Shown here: positions 8,956-18,183 of the stretch, piece after piece | Layout of the letters: each line of letters opens with the position of its first letter | Position numbering within the stretch: the first letter of the stretch is position 1 | Origin: Indioceanicola profundi | GTDB taxonomy: Bacteria; Pseudomonadota; Alphaproteobacteria; Azospirillales; Azospirillaceae | DNA: 64,000 nucleotides | Assembly: GCF_003568845.1 (NCBI RefSeq) | Contig: NZ_CP030128.1 | Coordinates: 124,001-188,000, forward strand | Direction of reading: 5' to 3' | Made by a program: the position numbers and the translations under genes | The notes under the pieces: model-generated | What the model was told of the DNA's origin: nothing | Seen by the model: the letters and a program-made list of their open reading frames with translations, nothing else | The model's database searches: none

Positions 8956-9402
8956 TCGGACTTTTGCGGCCTGGCCTATTTGTTGTTATTTGAAATCCTT
9001 ATTATTTGATGTGCCGCTTTGGTCCGGTGGAAAGCCCGATTCGATAGCGATGCGCGCCGCAATGGTCCTAAGCCTGAGCCGCTTTGGTCCGGTCGGAAAG
9101 CGTGGACCCCGTGCAGGGCTGGTCATGTGGCCGCAATGGTCCGGTGGAAAACAGAGGCAGCTTCAGGCGGGGCCGCAAAGGTCCGATGGTTTGGGCGGCG
9201 TGAACGCGCGAATCGGCAAAAGTGCGGTACTGGACCTGTCCTCGTTCGTGAGATGTCGGACCATTGCGGCCCGGCTCTGTGGTTGGATGTCTCGGACCAT
9301 TGCGGCCCAGGCGATGAAACACCGGGAGTCGGACCATTGCGGCCAGGCGAACTGAGGGGCGTTCGGACCATTGCGGCCCTGGGGCATCGGACCATTGCGG
9401 CC
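8956..9402. other. oriV: iteron array with AT-rich unwinding segment
   Basis: The repeat GCCGCAATGGTCCG(A) occurs on the plus strand at 9013-9027, 9056-9070, 9078-9092, 9130-9144 and 9172-9186. The reverse complement TCGGACCATTGCGGCC occurs at 8956-8971, 9256-9271, 9292-9307, 9329-9344, 9363-9378 and 9387-9402. Copies near repA are degenerate (CTTTGG or CAAAGG in place of CAATGG), while the distal inverted copies are perfect. An AT-rich run at 8977-9011, striking in this GC-rich DNA, lies between the first inverted copy and the direct copies and should be the unwinding element. Spacing is irregular, which excludes a CRISPR array. Confidence 0.88.
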
Positions 9403-9771
9403 GGATGATTCTCCTGAGCGCCGGCTGCAGGGCGAGAGCCGCTTCCTTGTCGGGACCGGCCGTCCCTTGCGCCAGCGGTCCACCCGGCCGGACCAGACAC
9501 CCCTTCTTCGATGAAAGCTGGCCTGCTTATCGATCGTGATCATGCCAGACACCGAAGCTGCCTCTGCAGGATCTCAAGAGAAGGCAAGGAGTGGCGGCAC
9601 TAAGCAAGGATGCCCCACCCGTGACCGCGTCGGCATAGGCCCGAACGGCCCTTCGTGATCTCCGCGGCGAGGGCAGGGGAGGGGCGCTGCCGGCGGATCT
9701 AAGGATTGCGCTGGCAATTCGTGCCGCTCCTACCCGATAGTGGGGCCTCGTTCGGATCGGAGAGCTCCAGC

Positions 9772-10038
9772 ATGAACAGGAACGATCTCGTCGCGGACAT
9801 CACCGCCCTGTCCAAATCCGATGCCGCCAAGGCCGTTGACGCCGTGTTCGACGGCATCACGGACGCCCTGAAGACAGGGGACGATGTGCGCCTGCTGGGC
9901 TTCGGGACCTTTGCCATTGCCGCGCGCGCCGCGCGCCAGGGCAAGAATCCGCGCACCGGCGAGGCCAATGAGATCGCCGCCTCCCGCCAACCGAAGTTCA
10001 CCGCCGGCAAGGGCCTGAAGGACGCCGTCAATGGCTGA
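9772..10038 (+). CDS. HU-family DNA-binding protein
   Basis: An 88-residue HU/IHF-type nucleoid protein that bends DNA non-specifically as a dimer. It has the HU N-terminus MNRNDLVADI, then GDDVRLLGFGTFAI, the arm motif GKNPRTGE and the C-terminal PKFTAGKGLKDAV. ATG 9772 follows GGAGAGCTCCAGC. It lies next to oriV, and HU/IHF proteins often assist iteron origins, so a role in plasmid replication is plausible. A 48-bp remnant of a second HU gene lies at 26762-26809. Confidence 0.93.
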   Translation: MNRNDLVADITALSKSDAAKAVDAVFDGITDALKTGDDVRLLGFGTFAIAARAARQGKNPRTGEANEIAASRQPKFTAGKGLKDAVNG

Positions 10039-10126
10039 GGCCGCCGGACGGGAGGCCGACCATTCTGCCTCCCGATCCGCAGCAGCATGTTCGCCCACGC
10101 CTTTCTGATCAGGATTGCCACTGCGC

Positions 10127-10973
10127 ATGCGCCACGTGCTTCCCGTCGCCGTCTTGTTTGCAGCCCTGTCAGGCCCTGCATCCGCCCTTGAGCTCGCCAC
10201 CTGGAACATCGGCGGCGGCCGAGATCAACAAAGGAATTGCGGACGAGAACCGGCGCATCTACCAGCGCATGGAGGCCGACTTCGCGCTGCTGCGCGCCTA
10301 TGCGGAGGAGCTCGATGCCGACGTGATCGCCCTGCAGGAGATCGACAGCATTGAGGCGGCCCAGAAAGTGTTCCCGCCGCAGGAGTACAGCATCATCCTG
10401 ACCGACGAGCCGGACTATCGCGGCCCGGCTTCGCCATCCGCAAGGGCCTGCGCTACACCCGCAATCCCGACCTGGAAGAACTGGACCTCCTGCCGAACCG
10501 GGAGCGGAGTCTGCGCCGGGGCGCTGACATCACCGTCCACCGGCGATCTCCGGCTGCTCGCCGTCCATCTGAAGTCGGGCTGCTTCAGCCCGGCCAGCAG
10601 CGCCAACGCCTGCAGCCAGATTGCCGAGCAGATCCCCATCGTCGGTCGCTGGATCGATGCGCGCCAGAAGGAGGGCCTTGCCTTTGCCGTGATGGGCGAC
10701 TTCAACCGGCGCTTCCCCGAGGGCGACCCGCTCTGGGCAGTTCTGGACAACGGGCCGGCACCGCTGGTACGGGTCACGGCGGGCCGCACCTCAAAGTGCT
10801 GGGGCGGGCAGTACCCCGAGTACATCGACCACATCATCCTGGGCGGAGCGGCCCGGGATGCGATCCGGCAAAACTCGTTCGACAGCATCGTCTTTCGGGA
10901 GACCGGGAAGCAGGATAAGGCGCGGCTCTCGGACCACTGCCCTGTGTCAATTCACCTCCGAACAGGCCAGTAA
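10127..10973 (+). pseudogene. Endonuclease/exonuclease/phosphatase-family protein, frameshifted
   Basis: Together the frames encode an EEP-superfamily enzyme with a signal peptide. The first frame gives MRHVLPVAVLFAALSGPASA and LELATWNIGG. At about 10215 the frame changes and continues INKGIADENRRIYQRME and DADVIALQEIDS. Near 10425 it changes again (FAIRKGLRYTRNPDLEEL), and at about 10540 it returns to the second frame for LLAVHLKSGC, FAVMGDFNRRF, YIDHIIL and the final LSDHCPVSI. These are the EEP catalytic blocks (N, E, D-x-N, D-H). Three frame changes in 330 bp mean a decayed gene or poor sequence. If intact it would be a periplasmic nuclease or phosphodiesterase. Confidence 0.75.
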
Positions 10974-11211
10974 AGTCCAACCGCCCGGGCTGCGGCGCCG
11001 GGAGGACAGCGCCCGCCCGGTCGGCGGCGGCCGCCGGGGCCGGCCGCGGATCTCGTCCAGGAGGAGGCGGACAATCCCGACGCCGTCCCGCTGCTGACCG
11101 ACTTCGCCTCTGGTTTCGGCGCACAAGGATACCGGGGCTGCGCCCCGCCGCGGTTCCCAGCGGCCTTCGACATAAGAGAACGGGCGTGCTGGAGCTGTGA
11201 GGGTTTTCCGG

Positions 11212-12162
11212 TCAGCCGCCGCCATGGTCCCGCGCGGCTTCCGCCATGAAGCGGGACACGGTCCGGCGCAGCCAGATATGCGCCGGGTCCTCGTCATAAG
11301 AGGCGTGCCACAGCAGCGAGACGGAAACCTCCGGCAGCTCCACCGGCGCCGGGCTCAATGCAAGCCCAAGGGTTGCCGCGAAGAACCGCGCCAATCTGGC
11401 ATGCATGGTGGTGATCACCGCGGCCCGGGAGACCAGGAACGGCACCACGACGAAGCGCGGGGTGGTCAGCGCCACCGTGCGCTTCTGCCCGAGCTTCGCC
11501 AGCGCCTCGTCCACAACCCCGCGCTCCCCCTCCCGCAGGCTCGTCAGCACATGCGGCAGCCGGACATAGTCTTCCAGCGAGATGGGCGGGGACAGCCCGA
11601 CCCGGTCGGCATTGAACATGCACAGATAGGTGTCCGTGGCGATCTGGCGCTGCTTGTGGTGTGTCTTGCCCTCCGGGAAGGCGCCGATGCCGATGCCGAG
11701 ATCCAGGCGGTCGGCATCCAACTCGTCGAGCAGGCGCAGCCGGTCGGTGGAGTAGAGGCGCAGCCGGATGGCGGGGGCGGCCGCGCAGAGATATGCAAGC
11801 AGCGCCGGGCCGAGCAGCACCTCGATGCTGTCCGGCAATCCGATCCGGAACAGCCGCTCCGCCGTTGCCGGATCGAACCTCTCCGCACGCGAGACCAGGG
11901 ATTCGATGCGCGAGAGGACAACGCGCACCGGGTCCGCCAGGGCCAGGGCGCGTGGCGTCGGATGCATGCCGTCCGCTCCACGCGTCAAGAGTTCATCCCC
12001 GAAGAGGGATCGCAGCCGGGCCAGATTGTGGCTCATGGCCGACTGGCCGATGCCGATACGGGCCGCGGCCCGCGTGACGCTGCGCTCGGTCAGGAGCGCA
12101 TCCAGGGCCACCAGCAGGTTGAGGTCCAGGCGGGCAAGATTAGTATGATCAATGGGCATCAT
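11212..12162 (-). CDS. LysR-family transcriptional regulator
   Basis: A 316-residue LysR regulator. The N-terminal winged helix-turn-helix is clear: LDLNLLVALDALLTERSVTRAAARIGIGQSAMSHNLARLR. It is followed by the effector domain with the NodD/LinR-like pattern LRIGLPDS...LDLGIG. Start ATG 12162 (MMPIDHTN) gives the normal family length; the frame is open further upstream to 12516, but that part overlaps the divergent gene. It is divergent from the small secreted protein at 12262, about 100 bp apart, so the pair probably shares a control region. Confidence 0.9.
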   Translation of the reverse strand: MMPIDHTNLARLDLNLLVALDALLTERSVTRAAARIGIGQSAMSHNLARLRSLFGDELLTRGADGMHPTPRALALADPVRVVLSRIESLVSRAERFDPATAERLFRIGLPDSIEVLLGPALLAYLCAAAPAIRLRLYSTDRLRLLDELDADRLDLGIGIGAFPEGKTHHKQRQIATDTYLCMFNADRVGLSPPISLEDYVRLPHVLTSLREGERGVVDEALAKLGQKRTVALTTPRFVVVPFLVSRAAVITTMHARLARFFAATLGLALSPAPVELPEVSVSLLWHASYDEDPAHIWLRRTVSRFMAEAARDHGGG

Positions 12163-12261
12163 CGATCCTATCTGTTGGACTGATGATGATAGCCGAGCCA
12201 TCTTCCTGTGCAAGCAAGGCCGCAGCGGGAACGCGCGGCGCTGACCCTTCAGGAGATGATC

Positions 12262-12591
12262 ATGACCATGCGCAAACGCGTGTTTGCGGCTGCGGCCGCC
12301 TGTGCCTTCACCGCCCCGGCTTACGCCAGCGACCTGCTGCCGCAATCTGCCCGGGCGATCGAGCTCGGCGAGGTGGCCGGCGATGCCTACTACACCGTCG
12401 AACAGGAGGGGTTCCGGGTGGTCGCCACCATGGCCCAGGACAACGGGACGCCGGTCCGCATCGAAGCTGTGCTCGCCCCCGGCCAGACCGTCGTGCTCTC
12501 CACGCCCCGCGACCACGATGCCGCCCCGCTCACCGTCGAGATCCGTCGGCGCGGCGATCAGATCCTGGTCCAGGAGGCAGTCACAAACTGA
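12262..12591 (+). CDS. Small secreted protein of unknown function
   Basis: A 109-residue protein starting with a clear signal peptide (MTMRKRVFAAAAACAFTAPAYAS) followed by an 85-residue mature part rich in beta-type sequence (YYTVEQEGFRVVATM...VEIRRRGDQILVQEAVTN). I do not recognise the family. ATG 12262 has AGGAG six bases upstream; ATG 12256 and 12268 are less well placed. Divergent from the LysR gene, which probably controls it. Probably periplasmic. Confidence 0.7.
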   Translation: MTMRKRVFAAAAACAFTAPAYASDLLPQSARAIELGEVAGDAYYTVEQEGFRVVATMAQDNGTPVRIEAVLAPGQTVVLSTPRDHDAAPLTVEIRRRGDQILVQEAVTN

Positions 12592-13483
12592 AACGGGACC
12601 GGCGGCACATAGAGGGCATCAGGAGGCGGACAAGGAAACGCCGGAGCCGGACATGGACCGCAACCGGCCTGATGGCCGAGCGCGCCCCCCGGTGCGGCGT
12701 CCGCGACGCCTTCCGAAGGCAGGCCGCGTCTCCAGCAAGCGGCAGGGCGTCAGAACCTACGCGGCGCGGGCGCAGCCTGGCTCCGGCCCGAGCGCATCCT
12801 GTGCCGGAAGGCGCGCGCCGCGCGACACAGCGCGGCGGCTTGGCTGCCGTGGCCCCTATCCCGGATGCCAAGGTTCCGGTCATAGGGGCACATGGGGTCG
12901 CAACCAACAGGACGAAGCTGGACGGCCGCCGGGCCGCCGGAACCAGCCTGGCGGAGGGGCCAGCGCGTGACGGGTGGCGACCAGGACAGGCTGTTCCGGG
13001 ACGGCCCGACTTCCAGGCCGCCCCGTTCATTGCCGCTCCTGTGCCGCTGCCCCGGGTGGCGACGGGCCGTGCCGGCAAGGCCAGCCAGCAGACCGTGTCA
13101 CAGCGTGGCATGATCCCCGGCACTTCGGGCAAGGGTGCTAGGAAAGGGTCGGAAATCGTCGCCAAGGCTCCTCATAGAGGAGGCGCCCGCATGGAGGGCT
13201 TCCGCCAGAGTTGAAAGTCCATGAACGCGCCGATGCACCGGGACGGTATTTGGCGTTAACGATACTTGCATTGTGACGATCGCGTCAGGGTGCCGCTGAA
13301 CGCCTGTTTCCTCAGGATAGGCCGCCCGGAAGATGAAAGCAGGATCAACATCGCGCCTGCTTCCACGGTGCGCTGATTCGACTTGCTTTTTACACGAAGC
13401 TGCCGCCTATCATGTGGAGCTAACACAATCGATATAGCGGGGCGCTATGTCGAGCATGATCCGCACCCACGGAAGGTTGGTCC
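12592..13483. other. 0.9-kb stretch without recognised gene
   Basis: Long open frames cross here on both strands but overlap each other, are Arg/Pro/Ala-rich like random GC-rich DNA, and show no domain. The last 250 bp turn AT-richer and presumably contain the promoter of the TRAP protein gene at 13484; I cannot assign -35/-10 boxes with confidence. Confidence 0.45.
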
Positions 13484-14473
13484 ATGAAAAGCATCCGCTT
13501 GCTTGCCGTCGCCGCAACCCTCGCCCTGTTAAGCCCGGTGCTGGGCGGAAAAGCCCACGCGGACTCCGCACGGGTGATCAAATTCGGCTATATTCTGGCA
13601 CCGGAGTCCCAGCTTGGCGCCGGGGCTACGGCCTTCGCCAAGGTGTTGGAGGCGCAGACCCAGGGCCGGTACAAGGTCGAACAGCATCCGAACGCCGCTC
13701 TCGGGGGCGAAGTCGAGATGATGAAGGGGATTCAACTCGGTTCAGTCGACCTGGCCTTCATCACCGGTGCACCGCTTCCAACCTTTGTTCCAGAGGTCGG
13801 CGTGCTGAATGTGCCCTTTATCTTCCGGGACGCCGCCCATGCCCATGCCGTGCTGGACGGGCCGATCGGGGCTGACTATTTGAAGCGCTTCGAGGCGGAA
13901 AGCATTGTCGCCCTGGCCTGGGGTGAGAACGGCAACCGCCATCTCACCAACTCGCGTCGCCCGGTGGCCACCCCGGATGATGTGAAGGGGCTGAAGCTCC
14001 GCACCCCGCAATCCGACGTGATCATGAACGGCTTCAAGGCTCTGGGGGCGGATGCCAGCCAGCTGCCCTTCCCGCAGCTCTTCGAGGCGTTGAAGGCCGG
14101 CCAGTTCGACGGGCAGGAGAACCCGATCGCCACCATCCAGGCCTCCAAATTCGATCAGGTCCAAAAACACCTGACCCTGACCGCCCATGTCTACGACCCG
14201 GCCCTGATCGTGATGTCGCCGGATCTGTGGGACGAGGCGTCCGAGGAGGACCGCAAGGCCTTCCTTGCCGCCGCCAAGGCCGGAGCGGCCGCGTCCCGCG
14301 CCTTTGCCGCGGAGGCTGAGGAGAAGGGCGTCGCCGCGCTGGAGCAGGCCGGCATGCAGGTTGTCCGCACAGTCGACCGCGCCGCTTTCGCCAAGCAGGT
14401 CCAACCCGCCATGGCCGGCTACGAGGCCAAGTTCGGGGCGGACACGATCGCCCGTATCCAGGCGGCACGCTGA
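13484..14473 (+). CDS. TRAP transporter solute-binding protein, DctP family
   Basis: A 329-residue periplasmic binding protein with a signal peptide at about 1-26 ([25 protein letters not shown]). DctP-type features include [17 protein letters not shown], the Ala/Gly-rich [19 protein letters not shown], the ligand-arginine region [21 protein letters not shown] and [15 protein letters not shown]. These proteins usually bind carboxylate or sulfonate anions. No DctQ/DctM membrane genes are nearby. Instead a chemoreceptor starts 37 bp downstream in the same direction, so the protein may deliver its ligand to a receptor, or use permeases encoded elsewhere. Confidence 0.9.
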   Translation: MKSIRLLAVAATLALLSPVLGGKAHADSARVIKFGYILAPESQLGAGATAFAKVLEAQTQGRYKVEQHPNAALGGEVEMMKGIQLGSVDLAFITGAPLPTFVPEVGVLNVPFIFRDAAHAHAVLDGPIGADYLKRFEAESIVALAWGENGNRHLTNSRRPVATPDDVKGLKLRTPQSDVIMNGFKALGADASQLPFPQLFEALKAGQFDGQENPIATIQASKFDQVQKHLTLTAHVYDPALIVMSPDLWDEASEEDRKAFLAAAKAGAAASRAFAAEAEEKGVAALEQAGMQVVRTVDRAAFAKQVQPAMAGYEAKFGADTIARIQAAR

Positions 14474-14510
14474 CCGGGTCGCAGCAGAGCCAAACAGGGA
14501 GGCCGACACC

Positions 14511-16556
14511 ATGTCCGTGCAAAGCTTCGCCCATCTCCGGCTTGGCGGTCGCTTCAGCGGCCTCTCGATCCGAACCCGAGTCTTTGTTGGTGCGCTCAGC
14601 ACCACGGCTCTGCTGCTCGTGCTTGCTGCCACAACATTGCGCAGCGTCACCATTGTGGGAGGCTCGGCAACAGCCGTTACCCGCAATGTCGATCTGACCG
14701 CCCTTGCGGCGGAGCTGGTCCATGGCGTGGATCGGCTGCAGCACACCACCGTGGCCTATGCCCTCTATGAATCGGACACGGCACGGGTTGAGGTGGATGC
14801 CGCGGGCGAGACGCTGACGAAGGCGATGGCGGCGCTCTCCGGGCGTGCCGATACAGCGGACTTGACCCTCGCTGTTCAGAAGCTTGCGGCGCGCACCGAT
14901 GCGTTCCGGACTGCCATGAGCAAGGTGGTTGAGGGGATCGGCGAGCGCCGCGCGGCCACAGCCAGTCTTGTCAAGTCTGTGACCGAGATGCGGACCATTC
15001 ATTCCGCGCTCCAGAACTATGTGGTGCGCGAGAGTCAGTCCGGGCTTCTTTCCCCGGTTTTGCGCCTCAATGAAGCCCTGCAGGGAAGCTCAGGCGCCGC
15101 CCTTCGTTTCATCAGCTCCCGGAATCCGGCCGATGGGCAGACGGCCCGGACGGAGCTGGCGACGGCTCTGCGGCTGAAGGACGAGATACTGGAGGCCGGC
15201 CAACAGGTGCCGCGGGTGCAGCGCTTCGGCCGCGCGCTTGGCGACACCTTGGGCGTTTACGGCACGGCTGTGGAAGCGGTCATCGCCGCCACCGCCGCGG
15301 TGGATGCAAGCCTCGAGGAGCTGCGCGCCCTCTCGGACATCCTCGACACGGAGACGGGCAGCCTTGCTGGGCTGGCGCGGCAGTCGCTGGACCTGTCCTC
15401 GGCCGCAATGATGCGATCGGTGAACTTCACCTGGATCACGACGCTGGCCGGCACCATTGTCTCGGTGGCCCTCGCGCTTGGGCTGGCGCTGGTGGTCAGC
15501 CGCTCCATCGGCCGCCAGATCGCCGCCATGTCCGGTGCCATGGACCGCCTGGCCGCCAATGACCTTGCCGTCGACGTGCCCATGGCGGAACGGCAGGACG
15601 AGATCGGCGCCATGGCCCGGGCGGTCCAGATCTTCAAGGAGAATGCAGCGGCCAAGCTCCAGCTGGAGGCGGAGCAGATTGCCGCTGATCAGCGCGCCGA
15701 GCAGGAGAAGAAGGCCGCAGCGCGAAAAATCGCCGGCGATCTCGAGATGCAGGTCGAGAGCCTGATTGGCCGACTGGAACAGGCCATGACGGCGCTTGAG
15801 ACCAACGCAAGAACGCTGAGCGATCAGGCGCACAGCGGTCAGAGCGAGGCCTCGGCCGTAAACCAGGCCATGGATGAGGCCAGCGCCAATGTGCAGGCTG
15901 TGGCCGGAGCCACCGAGGAGCTCGCCATTTCCTTCCAGGAGATCAGCGGCCATGTGACCCGGGCGGCCGGCATCGCCCAGACGGCCCAGGGCCGGGTCGG
16001 CGACAGCACAGGACAGATGCAGCGCCTCTCCGAACAGGCAGGCCGCATCGGGGATGTGGTAAGCCTGATCGCAGGGATCGCCGGGCAGACAAATCTGTTG
16101 GCCCTCAACGCCACCATTGAGGCTGCGCGGGCAGGGGACGCCGGCAAAGGCTTTGCCGTCGTGGCGTCCGAGGTCAAAGCCTTGGCCACCCAGACCGGGC
16201 GGGCAACCGAAGAGATCAGCACCCAGATCGCGTCGATGCAGCTGGCGACCCGCGAGGCGGTTGCGGCCATTGAGGCGATCCGCCATACGGTGGATGAGAT
16301 CACCAGCATTTCGACCATCATTGCCGGGGCCGTCGAAGAGCAGGAGGCCGCCACGCGGGAGATCGCCCGCAACGTGCAGCAGGCCTCCGAAGGCACCAAC
16401 CGGGCGGCGGAGAACGTCTCCGGGCTGCGCAGGATGGCGCAGGCGACGCTGCAGGCGAGCGGCGAGGTGCTGGCCTCCGCCAGTGCGCTGGGTGGCGAAA
16501 CAGCGATCCTGCGTAGATCTGTGGCCCAGGCAATCGCGAGCCTGAAAGCGGGATGA
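14511..16556 (+). CDS. Methyl-accepting chemotaxis protein
   Basis: A 681-residue transmembrane chemoreceptor. TM1 lies at about 23-43, a periplasmic helical region of about 260 residues follows, and TM2 at about 307-328 leads into a HAMP domain. The cytoplasmic hairpin tip around residues 520-545 contains [18 protein letters not shown] and [17 protein letters not shown] 14511 follows AGGGAGG nine bases upstream. It probably forms a transcription unit with the TRAP binding protein 37 bp upstream, which suggests indirect ligand sensing. No CheA/CheW genes are in the window. Confidence 0.92.
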   Translation: MSVQSFAHLRLGGRFSGLSIRTRVFVGALSTTALLLVLAATTLRSVTIVGGSATAVTRNVDLTALAAELVHGVDRLQHTTVAYALYESDTARVEVDAAGETLTKAMAALSGRADTADLTLAVQKLAARTDAFRTAMSKVVEGIGERRAATASLVKSVTEMRTIHSALQNYVVRESQSGLLSPVLRLNEALQGSSGAALRFISSRNPADGQTARTELATALRLKDEILEAGQQVPRVQRFGRALGDTLGVYGTAVEAVIAATAAVDASLEELRALSDILDTETGSLAGLARQSLDLSSAAMMRSVNFTWITTLAGTIVSVALALGLALVVSRSIGRQIAAMSGAMDRLAANDLAVDVPMAERQDEIGAMARAVQIFKENAAAKLQLEAEQIAADQRAEQEKKAAARKIAGDLEMQVESLIGRLEQAMTALETNARTLSDQAHSGQSEASAVNQAMDEASANVQAVAGATEELAISFQEISGHVTRAAGIAQTAQGRVGDSTGQMQRLSEQAGRIGDVVSLIAGIAGQTNLLALNATIEAARAGDAGKGFAVVASEVKALATQTGRATEEISTQIASMQLATREAVAAIEAIRHTVDEITSISTIIAGAVEEQEAATREIARNVQQASEGTNRAAENVSGLRRMAQATLQASGEVLASASALGGETAILRRSVAQAIASLKAG

Positions 16557-16602
16557 GGGCAGGCAGTGGAGCTGCCACCCGGGTGCAGGCAGAACGGAGC
16601 TG

Positions 16603-16810
16603 GCCGGCCTTATCGCGGACGAGGTCGGCATTGCCGTAGATCGCGGTCCGGCCGGTGCCGTTCGCCACCGTCAGGCCAGCCCTCTCGGCACTCCCGGAGC
16701 AGTTCCGGAGCGGGGCCGTGATGCCGGCCGTACAGGTTTCCGGTGGGATCGGGCAGGATCAGACGCCAAGCTTGCTGAGATGCCATTCCGGCGACTCAAG
16801 GCCTGTGGGT
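16603..16810 (-). pseudogene. Remnant copy of nuclease 3' end plus small ORF
   Basis: Read on the minus strand, this ends a frame with ESPEWHLSKLGV-stop (stop 16759-16761), echoing LLEWLLRKLGL-stop of the nuclease at 20322. After 27 bp comes TAGITAPLRNCSGSAERAGL, VANGTGRTAIYGNADLVRDKAG, matching the small protein at 20034-20294 almost position by position (MTGLKAPFQNCTESAELAGL, LENGTDRIAIYGNADITRDKAG). The start codon of the copy is ACG (16729-16731) instead of ATG. Similarity ends after DKAG, right by the chemoreceptor gene. It is a truncated duplicate and probably not expressed. Confidence 0.6.
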
Positions 16811-17172
16811 CGTCAGGCCGGACCATCAGCCAGCGCAGGCCCTCGCCAGATTTGCCGACCAGCCCGCCCTGTGAATTGCGCCAGTAGGCTATCGGATGCC
16901 CGTTCCGCCAATGTTCAGCCCAGCTGGAGAGGAACAGCTCTCTAATCCGACGCGCCCGCGACGGCCCTGTTTGCAAGAATCGGCATAGTCTGCGAAAGAT
17001 GATCTTGGGCAACTTGACCTTCCATTGGTCATGGCACAAAACATTAACATGTTTACGATAGAAGGTGATGTTGGGAAAACTTGACAGAGCGGACCTAAAC
17101 TGACTTGCGAGGGTATGTGATGTATCATAGTTTCAGGGAAACGCCGTTCCTCGACTGTGGGAAGCCCTGATT
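16811..17172. other. Stretch without secure gene; possible minus-strand coding remnant
   Basis: On the minus strand an open frame at about 17039-16811 contains the protein-like segment HPIAYWRNSQGGLVGKSGEG, which I cannot assign. It runs into the nuclease-tail remnant through a frame change. It may be the rest of the duplicated module or an unrelated relic. Confidence 0.3.
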
Positions 17173-17442
17173 TTGCCCAGAGATGCGGAAGAAATTTTCG
17201 ACCTGGTGCGGACTGCTTCTGCGCATTCTCCGACGCGTCTCGACCCTGTGGCCAGCCTGAGAGAGGCCGCGGCTACGATCGAAACTGCAAATCCAAAAAT
17301 GGCGGAGCGTCTTCGCTTCTACGCGGACTGCGCGGAGCTCGGCATAGATCCCAGGCTGGCCCATGATCCTTTGCTGTTTGCCATGGAAGTTATTGCGCGA
17401 CGGAAGCCAGAGCAGACCGAAAACGAGCTGTCAGGTGATTGA
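17173..17442 (+). CDS. Small hypothetical protein
   Basis: An open frame of 89 residues (DAEEIFDLVRTASAHSPTRL...RRKPEQTENELSGD), mostly helical and acidic. The assigned start is a TTG; no strong ribosome binding site is seen and a CTG just upstream is also in frame. The balanced, protein-like composition suggests a real gene. No family recognised. Confidence 0.45.
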   Translation: MPRDAEEIFDLVRTASAHSPTRLDPVASLREAAATIETANPKMAERLRFYADCAELGIDPRLAHDPLLFAMEVIARRKPEQTENELSGD

Positions 17443-17475
17443 TGGTCCGGCCGTTCGGCTGCGGTCCGGTTTTCT

Positions 17476-17721
17476 TCACACGGCCTCGCAATTGCCGGCG
17501 ATTGCTTCCAAGGCCCTGAACAGGAGATTCGAGTCCGGATCATGGTTTGGGTCGCTTCCGGTGAAGGCGCAGTGCGCCCTCCACCGCAGGCGAACCGCCA
17601 CCAGCGGATGGCCAAGAGCCGCCATGTCCTCCGCCCATTTGTGGAGAATCGCCATTTCATCATCGCCGATGCCGGTTCCCAGGCACGGCATCGGATCAGC
17701 GCTGTTGGCATCGTCCGTCAT
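17476..17721 (-). CDS. Small hypothetical protein
   Basis: An 81-residue soluble protein (MTDDANSADPMPCLGTGIGDDE...FRALEAIAGNCEAV). ATG 17721 is preceded by AAGGGGA at good distance, which supports translation from here rather than from the longer open frame to 17778. No family recognised. Convergent with the small gene at 17173. Confidence 0.55.
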   Translation of the reverse strand: MTDDANSADPMPCLGTGIGDDEMAILHKWAEDMAALGHPLVAVRLRWRAHCAFTGSDPNHDPDSNLLFRALEAIAGNCEAV

Positions 17722-18183
17722 ATTTGGTCCCCTTTTCGCACAGCCACGGCCGAGTGCAAACGCTGACGAGCAGCGCACTTGCCGCGGCGTTTATAGCTTC
17801 CGTTCGTTGATTACAGGTTGTTGAACCTGGACAGCAATATGCGGTTTGTCTCAGCTGGGTTCCTTAGAAGGCTTGATGCTCCGACTCCGCTGGAGAGAAT
17901 CGCGTTTTCGGTTTCATATGGCGGTTACCGAAGCTTGACCCTCGTGGCCGGCAGTGGCCCAAATTTCAGGACAGTGGTGAAAGCTCATCGAAACTGGCGT
18001 TCCGGCGGTCCGTGCCGAGCCGCACCCCAATCTGCCGCAACGAATCCAGTAGCCATTTGCCCCGCCGACTGGCACTGCGGGCACAATGCAGGCTCCAGAT
18101 GGCATGAGATCATCGCAACTGATTGTTCAGGGGAATCCTTGAGACTGGCGGCTGCTCGTCAGGTGTGGATCATGAGGGAGACA

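Noticed and set aside
8956-9402. Repeat array resembling a CRISPR locus
   Set aside because: Repeats are about 15 bp, face both directions and have irregular spacing with no cas genes. They sit next to repA and are iterons.
11197-12183. 328-codon plus-strand frame across the LysR gene
   Set aside because: The minus strand carries a clear LysR regulator; the plus frame is Arg/Gln-rich and featureless.
12183-13214. 343-codon frame overlapping the small secreted protein
   Set aside because: It runs in another frame through a gene with a good signal peptide and continues as Arg/Pro-rich noise; no start signal or family.
13484-14473. Complete TRAP transporter
   Set aside because: No DctQ or DctM gene occurs in the window; only the binding protein is present.
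15090-16631. Open frame of over 500 codons antisense to the chemoreceptor
   Set aside because: It mirrors the chemoreceptor coding strand in high-GC DNA, has no domain and no ribosome site. The plus-strand protein is unambiguous.
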